A stretch of 64,000 nt of DNA from Mycteria americana. Taxonomy: Eukaryota > Chordata > Aves > Ciconiiformes > Ciconiidae. The position numbers and the translations under genes were made by a program. This document shows, piece after piece, positions 37,901 through 48,500 of the stretch (its first letter is position 1; each line of letters begins with the position of its first letter). The stretch covers positions 73,823,635-73,887,634 of the forward strand of contig NC_134365.1 of assembly GCF_035582795.1 (NCBI RefSeq). The letters are read 5' to 3'. The notes below the pieces were generated by a model. It had not been told where the DNA came from. It saw only the letters and a list, made by a program, of their open reading frames with translations, and did not search any database.

Positions 37901-40621
37901 CATACTGCAATGCTCTTTTTTTTCCTTTTTTATTTGAGAGTTGCTAATGAGATGGTTGATTAAGATGCCTGATTAAAACACCTTTCTGTTTCCTTTTGTT
38001 CTTTTTGTCAATGGAATAGGAATACCTGCATTTCGGAAATGTAGAAAAATGTGTGTGAAGAGTCAAGCCACATGGGTTTGCTATGAAGCCTAAAAAATCA
38101 ACAGCAGCTTACAAATGTCTACAATCAGAGTAGGTTAGGGCTGTAGTCTCTACTCAGGATTGTGATGGGACATTTTGAGATAGGAAGGTGTATCCACACT
38201 TTGTCCTCTTCTACTTTTCTCATCACACAATGGAGGGGCAGAATTTCTGCTCCAGCTCTCAGCACAAGCAATGCCAATGGGATTCTTGGAGCTCTTTCGG
38301 CCATGGGAAATAGAAAAAAGCATTATGGAAAAAGAACTGCCCCCTTTCTATAGACTTCTGCTTCAGCACATTGAGTCAGCATGCTCCTTCCATTGCAAGA
38401 AAGGGTAGAGCCACTGTCACTGATTCACAAAAGCTGGCATCTCTCTTCAGTGATCAAATCTGATGTGCTTCCGTCTTCCTTCTCTAAGGAACCTCCAAAA
38501 TGAGCATTTGTCCCATCATACCCTGACTACAGCACTGATGGTCGTAATACACAGGCCTTTATAGATAGATTACTGAGTTCAGACTCTCACAAGAGCCCTC
38601 GGGTAGAACAGGCTGAGAGTATACCTGTTTTTACAAAGTAAATGATTTCCTATATAGGAATGCAGGATGTTCCTGTAGGAACAAAGCTAATGTGAAACAT
38701 GGTCCTGTACGCGCTGAAACCTTGATTCCTCTGAAGTTAATACTTGCCTTTGCTTCAGCAAGGCCAGGATTTTGTCCCATGTCTGCCATGTTTTGCAGTA
38801 AAGCATAAGTTCATATCTGGCCAAGTCTCACTAAGGATGCAACTGAAGTTGCTCTACCCTCATAGAGATTTTTGACAAGCATATTCATTTTCTCCTCATC
38901 ATGTATACTTGGTGCTTCATTTATACATGTATACTTCAGGCAGACAGGACAATCAGCTGCTATCAGGTAGATATGAAGTCAGCGTGGATAATTTAGGCTA
39001 TGCATAGAAGAAGGAACTATGCATCAGTTCAGTGCTCCAAATATACCACCAGTCCAGCTCTTCCTCGCAGGATCTTAGCATGCACTGGAAGCCAGCAGCG
39101 GCTGTCAGAGCCATGCTTGAGAAACCAATGTGCATGACTATGAGCCTGGCCAAACCCATCAGACCACATTTCCTGGGGACTGATGATCCCCACAGCACAG
39201 AGAGGATGTCCCAGCTTACAGTTACTCTGATAAAGGAAAGGAAAAGCTCCCCACAGTCCAATCCATCTATTGCCACTATTGCAGCATGTAACTTGCCACT
39301 AAGAAAATATAAAGCTGATTTCTAAAAAGATGTCCTTTCCTGTGATATCTTGTGACATTTTTGCTTGTTTCCTTGCAGCTGGGATTCCAGCGCCAGTTTA
39401 TTTCGGTGCACTGATCGACAAGACATGCTTGAAATGGGGAAGCACAAGCTGTGGGCAGCGAGGGGCTTGCAGGCTATATGACTCCAATGCATACAGGTAA
39501 GGCAAATTAGGGCACAAAAAGCCTCATGCATTTCCTCTACAGATATACGTGCTTTGTTCTGTTATACTGTAGTGTGTGAGGCCACTGATCAAAAATCATG
39601 GTCAGATACTAACTCTGGACTCAGATTTAGGTCAGTCCAGAATTCCTGAAAGTGAGAAATCTTAAGATCACATCTTAAACTCTTAGTTTTTCAGTCAGTT
39701 TTTATGTCATGCAAAAATGGTTTAATAACAATGACAGACTTTCTGGAATTAAATATGTATTTTTGATATCCTTTGTGTCAATTTAAAAGACCTAGGATTG
39801 TATGATTTACCATCAAGAGGAAAGGTACCCAAATTTACCTTATTTGCAGTTAGTTTGTTCATACTGGCAAGACTGTTATTTTTGTGCATTGGCCACATTT
39901 GAGAGAAAAATAAATGAAAGAAAATCATACCAAGCAGCTGGTAAAGTATTGGTTAAACACAAATATTGGTCTCCAGGAAGAATATTCCAGAGACTTTTCT
40001 GTTTCACCCAAACCTTGGGCACTTCTGATGTCTTTTTTATTTTTATATAAAATAGCCCACTCTGGTGATCTCAATATATTTCTAGCCTTAAAAAGTCTAA
40101 AGCCTTAAAGTAATCCGAAAATCTTTAGAAACAAAGGGAAGATGATGGAAGTTTCATTTTGCGACTATCTTCATAAGCAAAAAGAATATTATCAATTCTT
40201 TAACAGATGTTTTTCTTTAACATGTTTGCAAGCAAAAATGTCCAGTTTGTGGTACCTTTCACAAAGAATGAGTTTTAATGTTTTCCCCTAAGCTACTATG
40301 TGGTTTTGGTAAATATGTGATCCTTAAAAGCCATTACAGTGATTTTCTTCAGTGTCTTTGAAAACTTCAATGCTTGGTGCTATCTTCTATGCTCTGTCCC
40401 ACAGGTATGTCTACCTTGGTTTATCTGCGGTGTTAAGAGGTCCTTCCTACTTGATTGCAATCTTTTTTTTTATATTGGTAAAGAAACACTTTCAAAATAA
40501 GAACTCCAGGCCTATAGAGAATGGAGGAAGAGAAGATGCTCCTATGAATAAAGAAGATAATTGCAAGATCAAAGAACGTTTGCCAGGTTCTTCTGATGCA
40601 GAGAATGAATCATGTATTTAG
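22864..40621 (+). CDS. SLCO1B3: Gene B: complete SLCO1B-like OATP transporter, 14 coding exons, 707 aa
   Basis: Joined coding exons: 22864-22995, 25352-25493, 25582-25714, 27878-27993, 28816-28962, 29079-29177, 30553-30798, 31684-31848, 32334-32529, 33713-33875, 35906-36090, 37341-37405, 39379-39496, 40405-40621. They sum to 2124 bp with one continuous frame. The product is a sodium-independent organic-anion carrier of the plasma membrane with twelve expected TM segments. The OATP signature [13 protein letters not shown] is at residues 265-277, N-glycosylation sites NLT and NET lie in the loop of exon 4, and a Kazal-type cysteine-rich loop starts at residue 473. Mammalian OATP1B proteins (about 690 aa) take up bile acids, bilirubin and hormone conjugates into liver; this is inferred here. 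Assignment to the 1B branch, rather than another OATP1, rests on position between 1C1 and a reversed third gene and on the tail. The 1B1/1B3 split is mammalian, so the symbol is approximate. Confidence 0.85.
25352..25493 (+). CDS. SLCO1B3: Gene B exon 2: TM1
   Basis: Residues 45-91 plus one base. It opens [20 protein letters not shown] (TM1) and contains [12 protein letters not shown] and [10 protein letters not shown], both strong family matches. 142 bp, acceptor TTTCCTCAG, donor GTAATT. The related human OATP1B has Met at the first position where this gene has Ala. Confidence 0.95.
25582..25714 (+). CDS. SLCO1B3: Gene B exon 3: TM2 and TM3
   Basis: Residues 92-135 plus two bases: [20 protein letters not shown], then a second hydrophobic run ending [10 protein letters not shown]. 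133 bp, acceptor CTTCCAG, donor GTAAGT. Intron 2, before it, is only 88 bp. Confidence 0.95.
27878..27993 (+). CDS. SLCO1B3: Gene B exon 4: extracellular loop 2
   Basis: Residues 136-174. It is hydrophilic and poorly conserved, as usual for this loop, and starts [10 protein letters not shown]. Two N-glycosylation sequons, NLT and NET, are present with one cysteine between them. 116 bp, acceptor TTTTTAG, donor GTAAGG; phases fit both neighbours. Confidence 0.9.
28816..28962 (+). CDS. SLCO1B3: Gene B exon 5: TM4
   Basis: Residues 175-223. It contains [20 protein letters not shown] and [13 protein letters not shown], the most conserved block of the N-terminal half. 147 bp, acceptor TCTGCAG, donor GTAATC. 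Confidence 0.95.
29079..29177 (+). CDS. SLCO1B3: Gene B exon 6: TM5
   Basis: Residues 224-256: an [20 protein letters not shown] helix followed by [11 protein letters not shown]. 99 bp, acceptor ATTTGCAG, donor GTAAGC. Intron 5 before it is only 116 bp. Confidence 0.95.
29250..29345. repeat. AT-rich low-complexity block
   Basis: Nearly all A and T, made of TTAATT and TATATT-like units, within intron 6 of gene B. Confidence 0.75.
30553..30798 (+). CDS. SLCO1B3: Gene B exon 7: OATP signature, TM6, central cytoplasmic loop; GC donor
   Basis: Residues 257-338. The signature [13 protein letters not shown] is encoded at 30576-30614, followed by TM6 ending AAIPFCFLP and a basic cytoplasmic loop with KSLKKPKE and PAKPKPRKW. 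246 bp. The exon ends CTGAAAG|GCAAGT: a GC donor, since no GT in reach gives the phase needed to join [10 protein letters not shown] in exon 8. Confidence 0.92.
30799..31683 (+). other. GC-AG intron of gene B
   Basis: The intron starts GCAAGT and ends TTTCTTTCAG. AG|GCAAGT is the classic strong form of a GC donor, still pairing well with U1. The nearest GT (GTGTTT, four bases on) would shift the frame. Confidence 0.85.
31684..31848 (+). CDS. SLCO1B3: Gene B exon 8: TM7
   Basis: Residues 339-393: [16 protein letters not shown], then TM7 and [20 protein letters not shown], a highly conserved loop. 165 bp, the same as the matching exon of gene C. Donor GTGAGT. Confidence 0.95.
32334..32529 (+). 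CDS. SLCO1B3: Gene B exon 9: TM8 and TM9
   Basis: Residues 394-458 plus two bases. TM8 reads [14 protein letters not shown], then KKYKMS and TM9 to [10 protein letters not shown]. 196 bp, acceptor CTCTTTCAG, donor GG|GTGAGT. Length and phase equal gene C's exon. Confidence 0.95.
33713..33875 (+). CDS. SLCO1B3: Gene B exon 10: Kazal-type extracellular loop 5
   Basis: Residues 459-513. Cysteines follow the Kazal-like pattern C-x3-C-x-C ... [10 protein letters not shown] ... AC-x3-C, with WDPVCG as the core. The exon is one codon shorter than the 166 bp of gene C. The acceptor AACTTCCAAG has a weak pyrimidine tract; donor GTAAGA. Confidence 0.94.
35278..35333 (+). repeat. 28-bp imperfect tandem duplication at the CR1 5' end
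   Basis: Units 35278-35305 and 35306-35333 share ggcc-gcaggtcg-g-gaggtga with a few differences. In a normal CR1 this segment (encoding ASRSREV) occurs once. Confidence 0.7.
35278..35884 (+). mobile_element. CR1 LINE, 5'-truncated, young-looking, in intron 10 of gene B
   Basis: About 600 bp in the same orientation as the gene. It encodes the end of the CR1 reverse transcriptase: [75 protein letters not shown]. The frame is open until about 35690; near a run of T it slips, and the next frame continues with [17 protein letters not shown]. The 3' end has the usual ggttggactagatgacctt and attctatgattct tail. The element ends 22 bp before exon 11. A 28-bp imperfect duplication marks its 5' end. 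Confidence 0.95.
35906..36090 (+). CDS. SLCO1B3: Gene B exon 11: loop 5 end and TM10
   Basis: Residues 514-574 plus two bases: [16 protein letters not shown] and DC loop cysteines, then TM10 ending [14 protein letters not shown]. 185 bp. A CR1 element ends 22 bp before the exon, so the acceptor region is only a short host-derived pyrimidine tract (CTTTGTGTCTTCCAG). Confidence 0.95.
37341..37405 (+). CDS. SLCO1B3: Gene B exon 12: 65-bp exon, TM11 start
   Basis: Residues 575-596: [20 protein letters not shown], then ML. Acceptor TTTCTTTCAG, donor GTAAGA. Same length and phase as in genes A and C. Confidence 0.95.
39379..39496 (+). CDS. SLCO1B3: Gene B exon 13: TM11 end and last extracellular loop
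   Basis: Residues 597-635: [20 protein letters not shown], then cysteines at TSC and GAC. 118 bp, acceptor CCTTGCAG, donor GTAAGG. Confidence 0.95.
40405..40621 (+). CDS. SLCO1B3: Gene B terminal exon 14: TM12 and tail
   Basis: Residues 636-707: [20 protein letters not shown], a phenylalanine-rich TM12 end, a KKHFQNK basic border, and a charged tail ending [10 protein letters not shown] before TAG. The final S-C-I fits a class I PDZ ligand. Acceptor GTCCCACAG. Confidence 0.95.
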
Positions 40622-40697
40622 AAAGCCATTTAGACCAGTGTCACATGAATCAGGACAGCTTCTTTTAGAAAAAACTTTCACAATGTTATAACTAAAT

Positions 40698-40703
40698 AAT
40701 AAA
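40698..40703 (+). promoter_or_regulatory. Candidate polyadenylation signal of gene B
   Basis: AATAAA 77 bp after the stop codon. Alternatives are at 41049-41054 and 41645-41650, so the 3' UTR could be about 0.1 to 1 kb. Confidence 0.5.
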
Positions 40704-42553
40704 CAATAACACCATTCAGAAAGTAAAACTACTAGCAAACCTGTGATCAACAAACAGAAAAACTAACATACAAGTATGAAAGTGCCTTACGTGTACCTGG
40801 TTACCCATAACAGAAAGAACAAGTTACAGGAACCCAACCAAATTCTCAACAGATAGAGGAAAACCTCCCTTGGCATTTCCAATAGAGCCAGTCTGCAATT
40901 TTTAATGGGGTCAAAGATGACTGCTGGCAGAACAGCCACATGCCAAAGGCCCACAAAATGTGACGCCGATCCTGTATGCAGATCCATGTGGTAGACTGCC
41001 ATGGGAATGACAAGCTCAAGGCTAACAGCAGTGTTCTGATTTCATCACAATAAAACCAAAGCCTTTAAGCAAGAAGTTTCCACCTTATCTAAATGAATCA
41101 TTGCAACAATTTTCTATTGCAAAATTGACAAAACCAGTATTTTTCCAAGAAGCATTTTATCTTAGCTCAGCTGAAAATTTTATGCCTACTGAAAACTACA
41201 CATAGGTTGTCATAAAGGAAATAATTGCTTTTAAAAATCTCAGAGTTGTAGCATTTATTGAAAACTAATTTTTTTAGTTAAGTGACTATGAAACGTAAGA
41301 GATAATCTGAATTTTGCAGTGATGTTGTTTTCTAAGCAAAATCCATCCAATATATGCTGGTGGCTTTATTGCTATGCCATGTGCTCTCCAGCAGAGGACA
41401 CTCAAACAATAACATTACCCTTATGACTACTGCAAATACTCGATATATTTGTCATGTTAAGTCTTTATTGTTCTGGGAGAAGTTCATCATCAGGCAGGCA
41501 AAACACTCACCTGTGTTTTCATGCACATTAAAACCTTCTCAGCTCAAGCCTTTAGCTCATATATTCAAAGTTGCTTTTGTGTATTTGTTGGTTTGTGTTC
41601 ATCATATTTGCGTCACTCCGAGCTTGACAACTATTGTTACTTTAAATAAAAAGATGTGTACTTGCGTACCATTTCACAACAGTGATTGAATTCTCCAGTT
41701 GATACTTTAAAATAGATGCTCAAGGCTCAGTGGGATATGGTTAATAGACATGTTAGATTAAAAAAGTACTTCAAGCAAAATGCTGAGTTGTTCTGAAATA
41801 AATGTTGTCTGTCATGGCAGTCACTTAGTAGTGATTGCAACAACTGAAGGAGAAAAGAATGGGACATTTTTTTCAAAATGAATTGATATTTACTGGAGGC
41901 AGAGATTCTCCATCTAGCAAAACTGATATGGCTCTGCTTGGTCTTGTCTTACAATTGCATCTGCAAATGTTTTGATATATCTAGATGTAGCCATAGGAAT
42001 GACCTGGGGGACCTAAAGAAATTAATCACCTTACTTAATAATTGAACTTAGGAGTGAGTTTTGACAGGAAAACTAATTGCAACTGTCTAGTTCTGCTTGT
42101 CTTTCAGCTGCTTTGTCCAGATGATATTTTTTTAACACGTCTTGGTGCATATAGAATCTCCTATGGTGTCTTTAAAGCCAGGGGTTTGGGTGAGATATTT
42201 TTAATCAAAAATCTGTAACCTTTGAAAACTTATTTTATGTGACAAAATATACCAGTTTTAACTGAAAACAAGAGCTAATTCCAAATGACAGATTATGAGA
42301 ATTATGCATGAGGAATCAATGATGTCAAAAGAAAGCACTATGGCCTGCAGCAGATTTGGAAAGCTATTACTCCAGGCTCATGAGGTCAAGAAGGTGTCAA
42401 TAAACTGGTCTCTTTGGATACAGAGAGGAAGGCTGGCACAAGACGGTCATAACCTCTTTATCAAGGGTTTTTTTCTGCTTTTTTGTGGAAAAAATGGTTC
42501 CAGCCTGAGTCAGGGTGCAAAGCCCGGGTGCCACAGCAGCTCAGTACCTGAGT

Positions 42554-42574
42554 GAGAGAGAGAGAGACAGAGAA
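42554..42574. repeat. (GA)n microsatellite
   Basis: A run of GA dinucleotides with one interruption near its end. Confidence 0.85.
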
Positions 42575-42765
42575 AGCAACACTGTGATTTGTTGCCAGCC
42601 TTGAAAAAATTGTGGCCTTCCCTCCATCATTAAAAAGCTGCAACCGTAGGTCAGGTTTGCTCCTGTAGGGCAAACAGGACGAATTATTTTATCTCACAGT
42701 GCGATTCTGCAATCAACAGTTACGCCACTGGTGTGTCCCGAGAACCCTTGCTGCATAAGAAGCAA

Positions 42766-42827
42766 TGTGCGCGCCTGCGCACAGACGTGTACGCACACAT
42801 GCGCACACATGCGCGTGTACATGCACA
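42766..42827. repeat. Alternating purine-pyrimidine tract, Z-DNA prone
   Basis: About 60 bases of almost strictly alternating GC, CA, TG and AC steps, including two copies of the 10-mer cgcacacatg. Such tracts can adopt left-handed DNA under supercoiling. It is also unusually CpG-rich for this AT-rich neighbourhood. Confidence 0.8.
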
Positions 42828-43323
42828 AAAAGGCAATCTCTGCTGCCAGATGCATGCATTTGAGGTAGGGCAACATATATATTGCCAAGCAGGAAATCAG
42901 CAAGAAATAACGATGACTGCTGCTAAGCATGTTCAGGAGAGATTTGAAGAAAACTAGAGAGCTAATTTTGAGCAGCTTTACAGTTCTGGAAGGAAAAGCC
43001 TAGATACTTTTTTCATTGTGGTTTCTGAGGGGAGAACAATTGCTCAGTGGAAAGATGTACATGAATGTGTTTCAACAATAATCTGTCACTGCAGCCACAA
43101 TTTTTACACACTGAGTAAGTAAAATTAAATGCCTACATCTAGTCTTTTATCCACTGCTGTAAATATACCCATAGCTCCCTTTGCTCAACTCTTTGGAAAG
43201 GCAGGCCAGTTTTATTTGGGTGCCTCCCTTTAGGTGCTGAGGTTTTGAACCTTAGGAGCAATGCCTCTAAACCCAGAGAGGCAGAGTTTACAACTGACAA
43301 AGCTGGAAGTTGTTGCAGTAATT

Positions 43324-43344
43324 GGGGGGGGGGGGGGGGGGGGG
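43324..43344. repeat. Homopolymer of 21 G
   Basis: An uninterrupted run of 21 guanines followed by T-rich sequence. Runs of this length are prone to sequencing and assembly error. Confidence 0.9.
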
Positions 43345-44533
43345 AGTTGGTGGTGTTCTTTGTGTGGTTTTTTATTTTTTTTTTCCTGGATAGGTGGGGT
43401 TTCTTGTCAAAGAGTGTGAAAAAAAAGGTTTAATCTTTCACACTTAAAATGCCTAAGCCTGACCCCTCTTTGTATTGCTGATTCAGCCCAAGCCAGGCCA
43501 GGTGAGACCCCTGCAGAGGCGGCCTCGGCAGTAGAGGTACCTGTTGAATAGACACCTCCCTGTGTTTCCAGAACAGCAGAATTTACCAGCAACGTAAGTT
43601 TCTTGCAAACATTAAGCTTTGAACTTCATAAAAGAGCATGAGAAGGGAGGAAAATTATAAATAGTGCTCTTGCAGAGTAGAATGGATGCAAAGAAAAAGA
43701 AAAGCTGAAAGCATTTGCATGATGAGCTCTGGGAGAGCAGGAGCAAATCAAAAATTTGATGAAAAGTTTAAGAAATTATCTTCCCCCCCCCCCTAAAAAT
43801 AATGCAGCAAAGTTGACATGCTACAGACTGCAAAATAAATTTACTGTGTTCGGTGCTGTGCGCCATGGGTGAGAGAAAAAAAGCACAAAAAGAAGAAAAG
43901 CCTTTTCCTGTTTTGCTACACTCTGTGCCTAAAGCAGGCCAGAGAATTTTTTTTGCCTTTTCTATTAGTGCACAGGAAAGTAACTATATTGAATCTTTTC
44001 TGTTTATTAAAAAGTACCTGATGTCCAAAACCAATATAGAAATACTTTTGGAGCTAAGCATGCTTAGTTTAAGGTGCTTTTAGGCGAGTGTCTGTATCTC
44101 AAGACAAAGCTGAAACACATAAAAGAAGTGGTTTTCCAAGGCTGTGTGTGGTGCCATGAGCTTTATGTGTGAATCAATGCAAAGCATGAGAAAGGCTCAT
44201 TCGGCTTTTACGTAGCATATACTACCCCATGGATGTTACCCTAGTGTTATTCTGAAGCAGGATCTACATGCAATAAAATACATCACAGACATATGACACA
44301 ATACAAAGACAATAACTTAACCTGTCAGTTTTATTTTGGTGACAGGTTATCTACTGGTGCAAATCCATCCACTGTGAATAACTTTACTTACCTGTCCAAG
44401 CTGGCAAGCAGGCTCATTAGTGCTCGACTGAAACAGTGTTAAAGATTAGGTCTTTTCTTTTATTTCAGAATTTATAAAATGGATTTCTTGGCAAAATGGC
44501 CATCTGTCATGCATTTTATCCATAGCAGCATAA

Positions 44534-44557
44534 CATCAGATCATCAGATCATCAGAT
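44534..44557. repeat. Three perfect copies of CATCAGAT
   Basis: An 8-bp unit repeated three times head to tail without mismatch. No function suggested. Confidence 0.85.
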
Positions 44558-45574
44558 GGTGAATTTAGTTTTAAACATATGAATTTTCTTTTCTAATAAA
44601 ATTCTTGGTATTTAAAAAATACCATTAATGTACCAGTGTGAAATATTCTGGAGTAATGTCAAAACACAAGGGACACTCTATAGGACTGTGCAAGCCCACA
44701 GTGTGTGCCCTGTTGGATTATGGTCACAGACCTGACCAGGGATGGACCACTGATGTGTTCTACTCACTTCAAGAGTAAATGTCTCATATGCAGTCAGATC
44801 TCTCAAGTGTTTCAAAAAAATTAATCTGGAATCTTAGCAGTTACTCATTATTTTTAAAAGATACTTGCTAGTGGTCAGTAATAGCACTAGTTGTTAGTTT
44901 TCTTAGTGCACCTTCTCGTGCATGCTTTCTGGAATTCCTTATTTCCACACACACTAAACACCTGCAAGTATTTACTTGCAAAAGCTCCTTAGTTTCCAAT
45001 TATTCATACTATTTTTTTTTTTCTTGAAAACAGATTTTGAGAGTTCAATAGCTGACTCATTTCTGAATCATCATTAATTTCAGCCCACTAGTCTTTTTTT
45101 AATCCTCATTTTAATACATGGGATTTAAAGTTGTTTGTTGTTTTCATTGACTTTAGGAATGCATGGAGTTGGTTGAAAAGAAGCATTATGGAGGGTAAGA
45201 AATGCTTTTGCCATCCAGGTCTCATAACTGCCCTTATTTCAGCCCTGTTAGACAAAACCTCCTGGGCTATAAGAAATCCAACTGCTAGTTCTTAAGGTCA
45301 TCCAAACCTTAGCAGGTCTAGACCTGCCATTGGGTCAGCTGTCATTATCTCTACATTCATGACACTGCTCAACAAAGGATGCACTTTGATAGCTTGCAGT
45401 CGATTGTGACTTGCAATAATGCCAACGCTGGCATTCATAGGCATTCATTGGAAAGCAACAGCAGGCAATGCATTGAACAAGTAGTTTCCCGTTGCTCCTA
45501 AAAAGCTTCAAGAGGAATGAAGGTTTCAACAAATGTAAGATTGCAGAACAGAACTGCCTTAGCAGCAGGTACTT

Positions 45575-45590
45575 ATGGATGGATGGATGG
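45575..45590. repeat. (ATGG)4 microsatellite
   Basis: Four tandem copies of a 4-bp unit. Confidence 0.85.
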
Positions 45591-48500
45591 GCAAACATTC
45601 AAATTCAGAATAAAAATGTATCAAATCAATGTACTACCTAAATTATTTTATGTCCTAAACCAGCAGATTTGGTGAAAACAGGTATCATAATACAGAGAGT
45701 GCAGAGACTACATACAGGAAGTCTTTGGAAGACAAGCAGCTCTTAAGTGTTATTTTGAAAGTTATTTTGAATAAGAGGGAAAAGAGAAAAGACATGGGAA
45801 TAGAGGGAACAGGATTGACTACAGTAACCAGACTAAATTATCTGGTCCGACTTCTGGCATTAACAAAGAAAGTCTGTGAATAATCCAGCCCAGTTGATCC
45901 AAAAAGGTGACCTCCCGGTAGAGACTGCCCTGCCTGCAGGGCTAGGATTGTTTGTGTTGATGCAGGAGTGAATCCCTGCACTGTGCAATTTCAAGTTGAA
46001 GAAGGAGAAAATAATGTGTTAAGGAGTTACTCTCCTACTTGCAATCATCTCTTTCCAAGTTGCTGTAACATATCTTCTACAGTGAGAACTCAATGACCAG
46101 CATTAGCTATTTTTATTCCTTTCCTGCTCTTCAGTTTTTCTCTCAGATGGTGTCTTCTGGGCTCTACAGAAACAAATGGAAATCATGGTATTTCCACTAC
46201 AGTGTTCATTAGTATCGTCAGATCTTAGATCAGTCTCCATCAATGCCGTGTGGTCAGAGAATGGAGGAAAACTGAGCTGGAAATAACTATTATATTACAC
46301 ATAAAGATTTGAATGGTCTGATATGAGAAGGAGTGGTTTTATTTTCCAAAACTTCAGTAGAGGATCTGTTACCCTCACACATGAACTCAAGGTAGCCATT
46401 TTTTGACACATTGAAGTTGAACAGACTACCTTGGTATTCAGGATGTCTGCATTCAGTTCCTTGCTCTGTTACAGTCTTATTTCCTTGGTCAAGAAATACA
46501 AGCTTGGGAATCATAGATAAAATAGCATTTTCTAAAGCACTTATAAACCAAATTTATAAACCAAACCTCTAAGTCAAAATTTTGTCTTTTGCATTACTTT
46601 ATAATGGCATCCCAATGGATGCAAGCTCCAAAAAGCTTAACTCACATTCAGTAATGAAACTGAGGACCGGATAAGTGCTTTGAAAAATTCCATTTGAATT
46701 ACTTTGGTCACAGTAAACATAAAAGAAAGGAAGTGCTTAAGGAGATATTTCCTATTGTAAAAAGATATAGCCCCAAAAACTAGAATGTTATGGTTTTTGT
46801 TAATAGTTATTGAGTTGCTTCCTCATTCTGGATGAGCTTTCCAAGTTTGGAAAATATATTGTACCTTATTAGTGTTTTGTAAACATGATTTTATCTGAAG
46901 TCCCCAGCCTTTCATTTCTTCACCCAAGAGTAATTTTTGCCTGGAGATAACAGCTCTGCCACTGCAAGTTTAGCTTTAATTCTTTTAGCCTTGAATGACA
47001 GTAGTTATGAACACATCTTAGCCTTCCAGCTTTCAGCACAGGTTTTTGGCTTTCAGTCCAAATACTTTCCCAGAAACTGTAGTGGATTTGTAAAGCCCAT
47101 GCAAAAGTGCCTTCACCACTGTAACGGGTGGCAGACGGATACAGTAGGTTAAGTTCACTCAGCTGTGATCATACCTTTGACTGCAGTCTAAATCTACTCC
47201 TTTTTTGTATATTGCCAGTTTTTAACTTTATGACCTAGCCATTTTACTAATCAAAATAAGGTCATGTATTTGCAGGCTAAAGCCAGCCAGGGATTGGTAA
47301 ACATCCATTATCTTCAGAGGGGTTGAACCCCTGTCTGGCTCTGAAATGACAATTAAAACATTCCTAAAAATTATAAGTTCAAATGTTTTTGAGATGTCCT
47401 GATTTTATTTTTTCTAAGAAATGCATTATTCATGCCCAGTACTAGATTTTTGGAGAATGCTGAGTACTAATGTTTTTAAATTAAAAATTGTTACCTAAAT
47501 TACCTAAAATAGGGCACCTAAAAATGGAACTCTTCCTCTAAACTCATTATCTTCTTTTGAATATGCAGATCAATACTTTTAAGCATTGATAGGACACGTC
47601 TTCACAGTCTCCTAAAGCTGTATTTAATCAGTTTTTCTCTGTGCTTGCAATTTTATTCATGTGCTGATGTGTTCCTCTTTCCAAACCAGGTATCTCAATG
47701 AGCCATTCTCCAACTGATATAATATTATAATTGGCCATGATAATCTTGTATGATTCATACCTTCTGCTGGTTATGAAGAATAAAATTCTGTATAGAAATC
47801 TATCTATCATCTGTTATGTTTAGGAGTTGATTTTCTCACCCATGCGCCTGCAGCTTTAAAAAAGGTTGAAGCAATCAATACATAAAAGCCAGCAGATCCT
47901 CTTGGATATTTCAGGTCACATCATCATTGCTATTACTATAACCTGTTGTTAGTACTGGAGTAATATTTCAGGTTTCCTTGGTCTTGTCAGGTTAAGTCAG
48001 GACCCAAGCACAAACTCTATGATTACATCCATTGCTAACATATATTGGCCCTTGCTCTAGTCTAAGGAGACACCAAGAGTGTCTGGCTTTCTGGGGAAGG
48101 AAACTCCAGCAGAGATGGAGCCAGCTCACCCTGAAGCTATGCTCTGAAAGGCCATGCAGATACAACCAACTCAAGCCGTGACTCACAGCTGTGGCAGGGA
48201 GGCTGCTGTGCTGGCAGAAGCAGCCCATGTGATGCAGGGAAGAAGACCAGCTTGTTCAGGCAGAGCTGTGCTCTCCCACTGTTCGTTATGAATCAGCACC
48301 CCACGTCGGGCCACCTCACAGCGGGACATCAGGCTGCAGTGCCCCCGTGTAAGTGAGCCAGACTAGCGAGCCACTTTTGTTATCAGGGAGACACATCCTG
48401 AGGGATGCAGTTAGTAGGGCCACCAGCAGCTGCAGGGGACAAGCCACAGCTCTCTCCCACAGGGCTGTATATGGACCCTCTGTAGGGAAGCTCAACAGCC

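Larger units (their letters stand above)
22996..40404 (+). other. Gene B introns: remaining content
   Basis: Thirteen introns: 2356, 88, 2163, 822, 116, 1375, 885, 485, 1183, 2030, 1250, 1973 and 908 bp in order. Apart from the CR1 in intron 10 (33876-35905), I see only anonymous AT-rich sequence, with a strongly A/T block at about 29250-29345 in intron 6. No extra cassette exon with family similarity was found. Confidence 0.7.

Noticed and set aside
46290-46514. 74-codon minus-strand frame with several N-glycosylation sequons
   Set aside because: No recognisable family, no splice context and no neighbouring exon. Probably chance.
46937-47152. Frame containing GDNSSATA, resembling [10 protein letters not shown] of gene B exon 11
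   Set aside because: Similarity is limited to about eight residues, the flanking cysteines and TM10 are missing, and there are no fitting splice sites.
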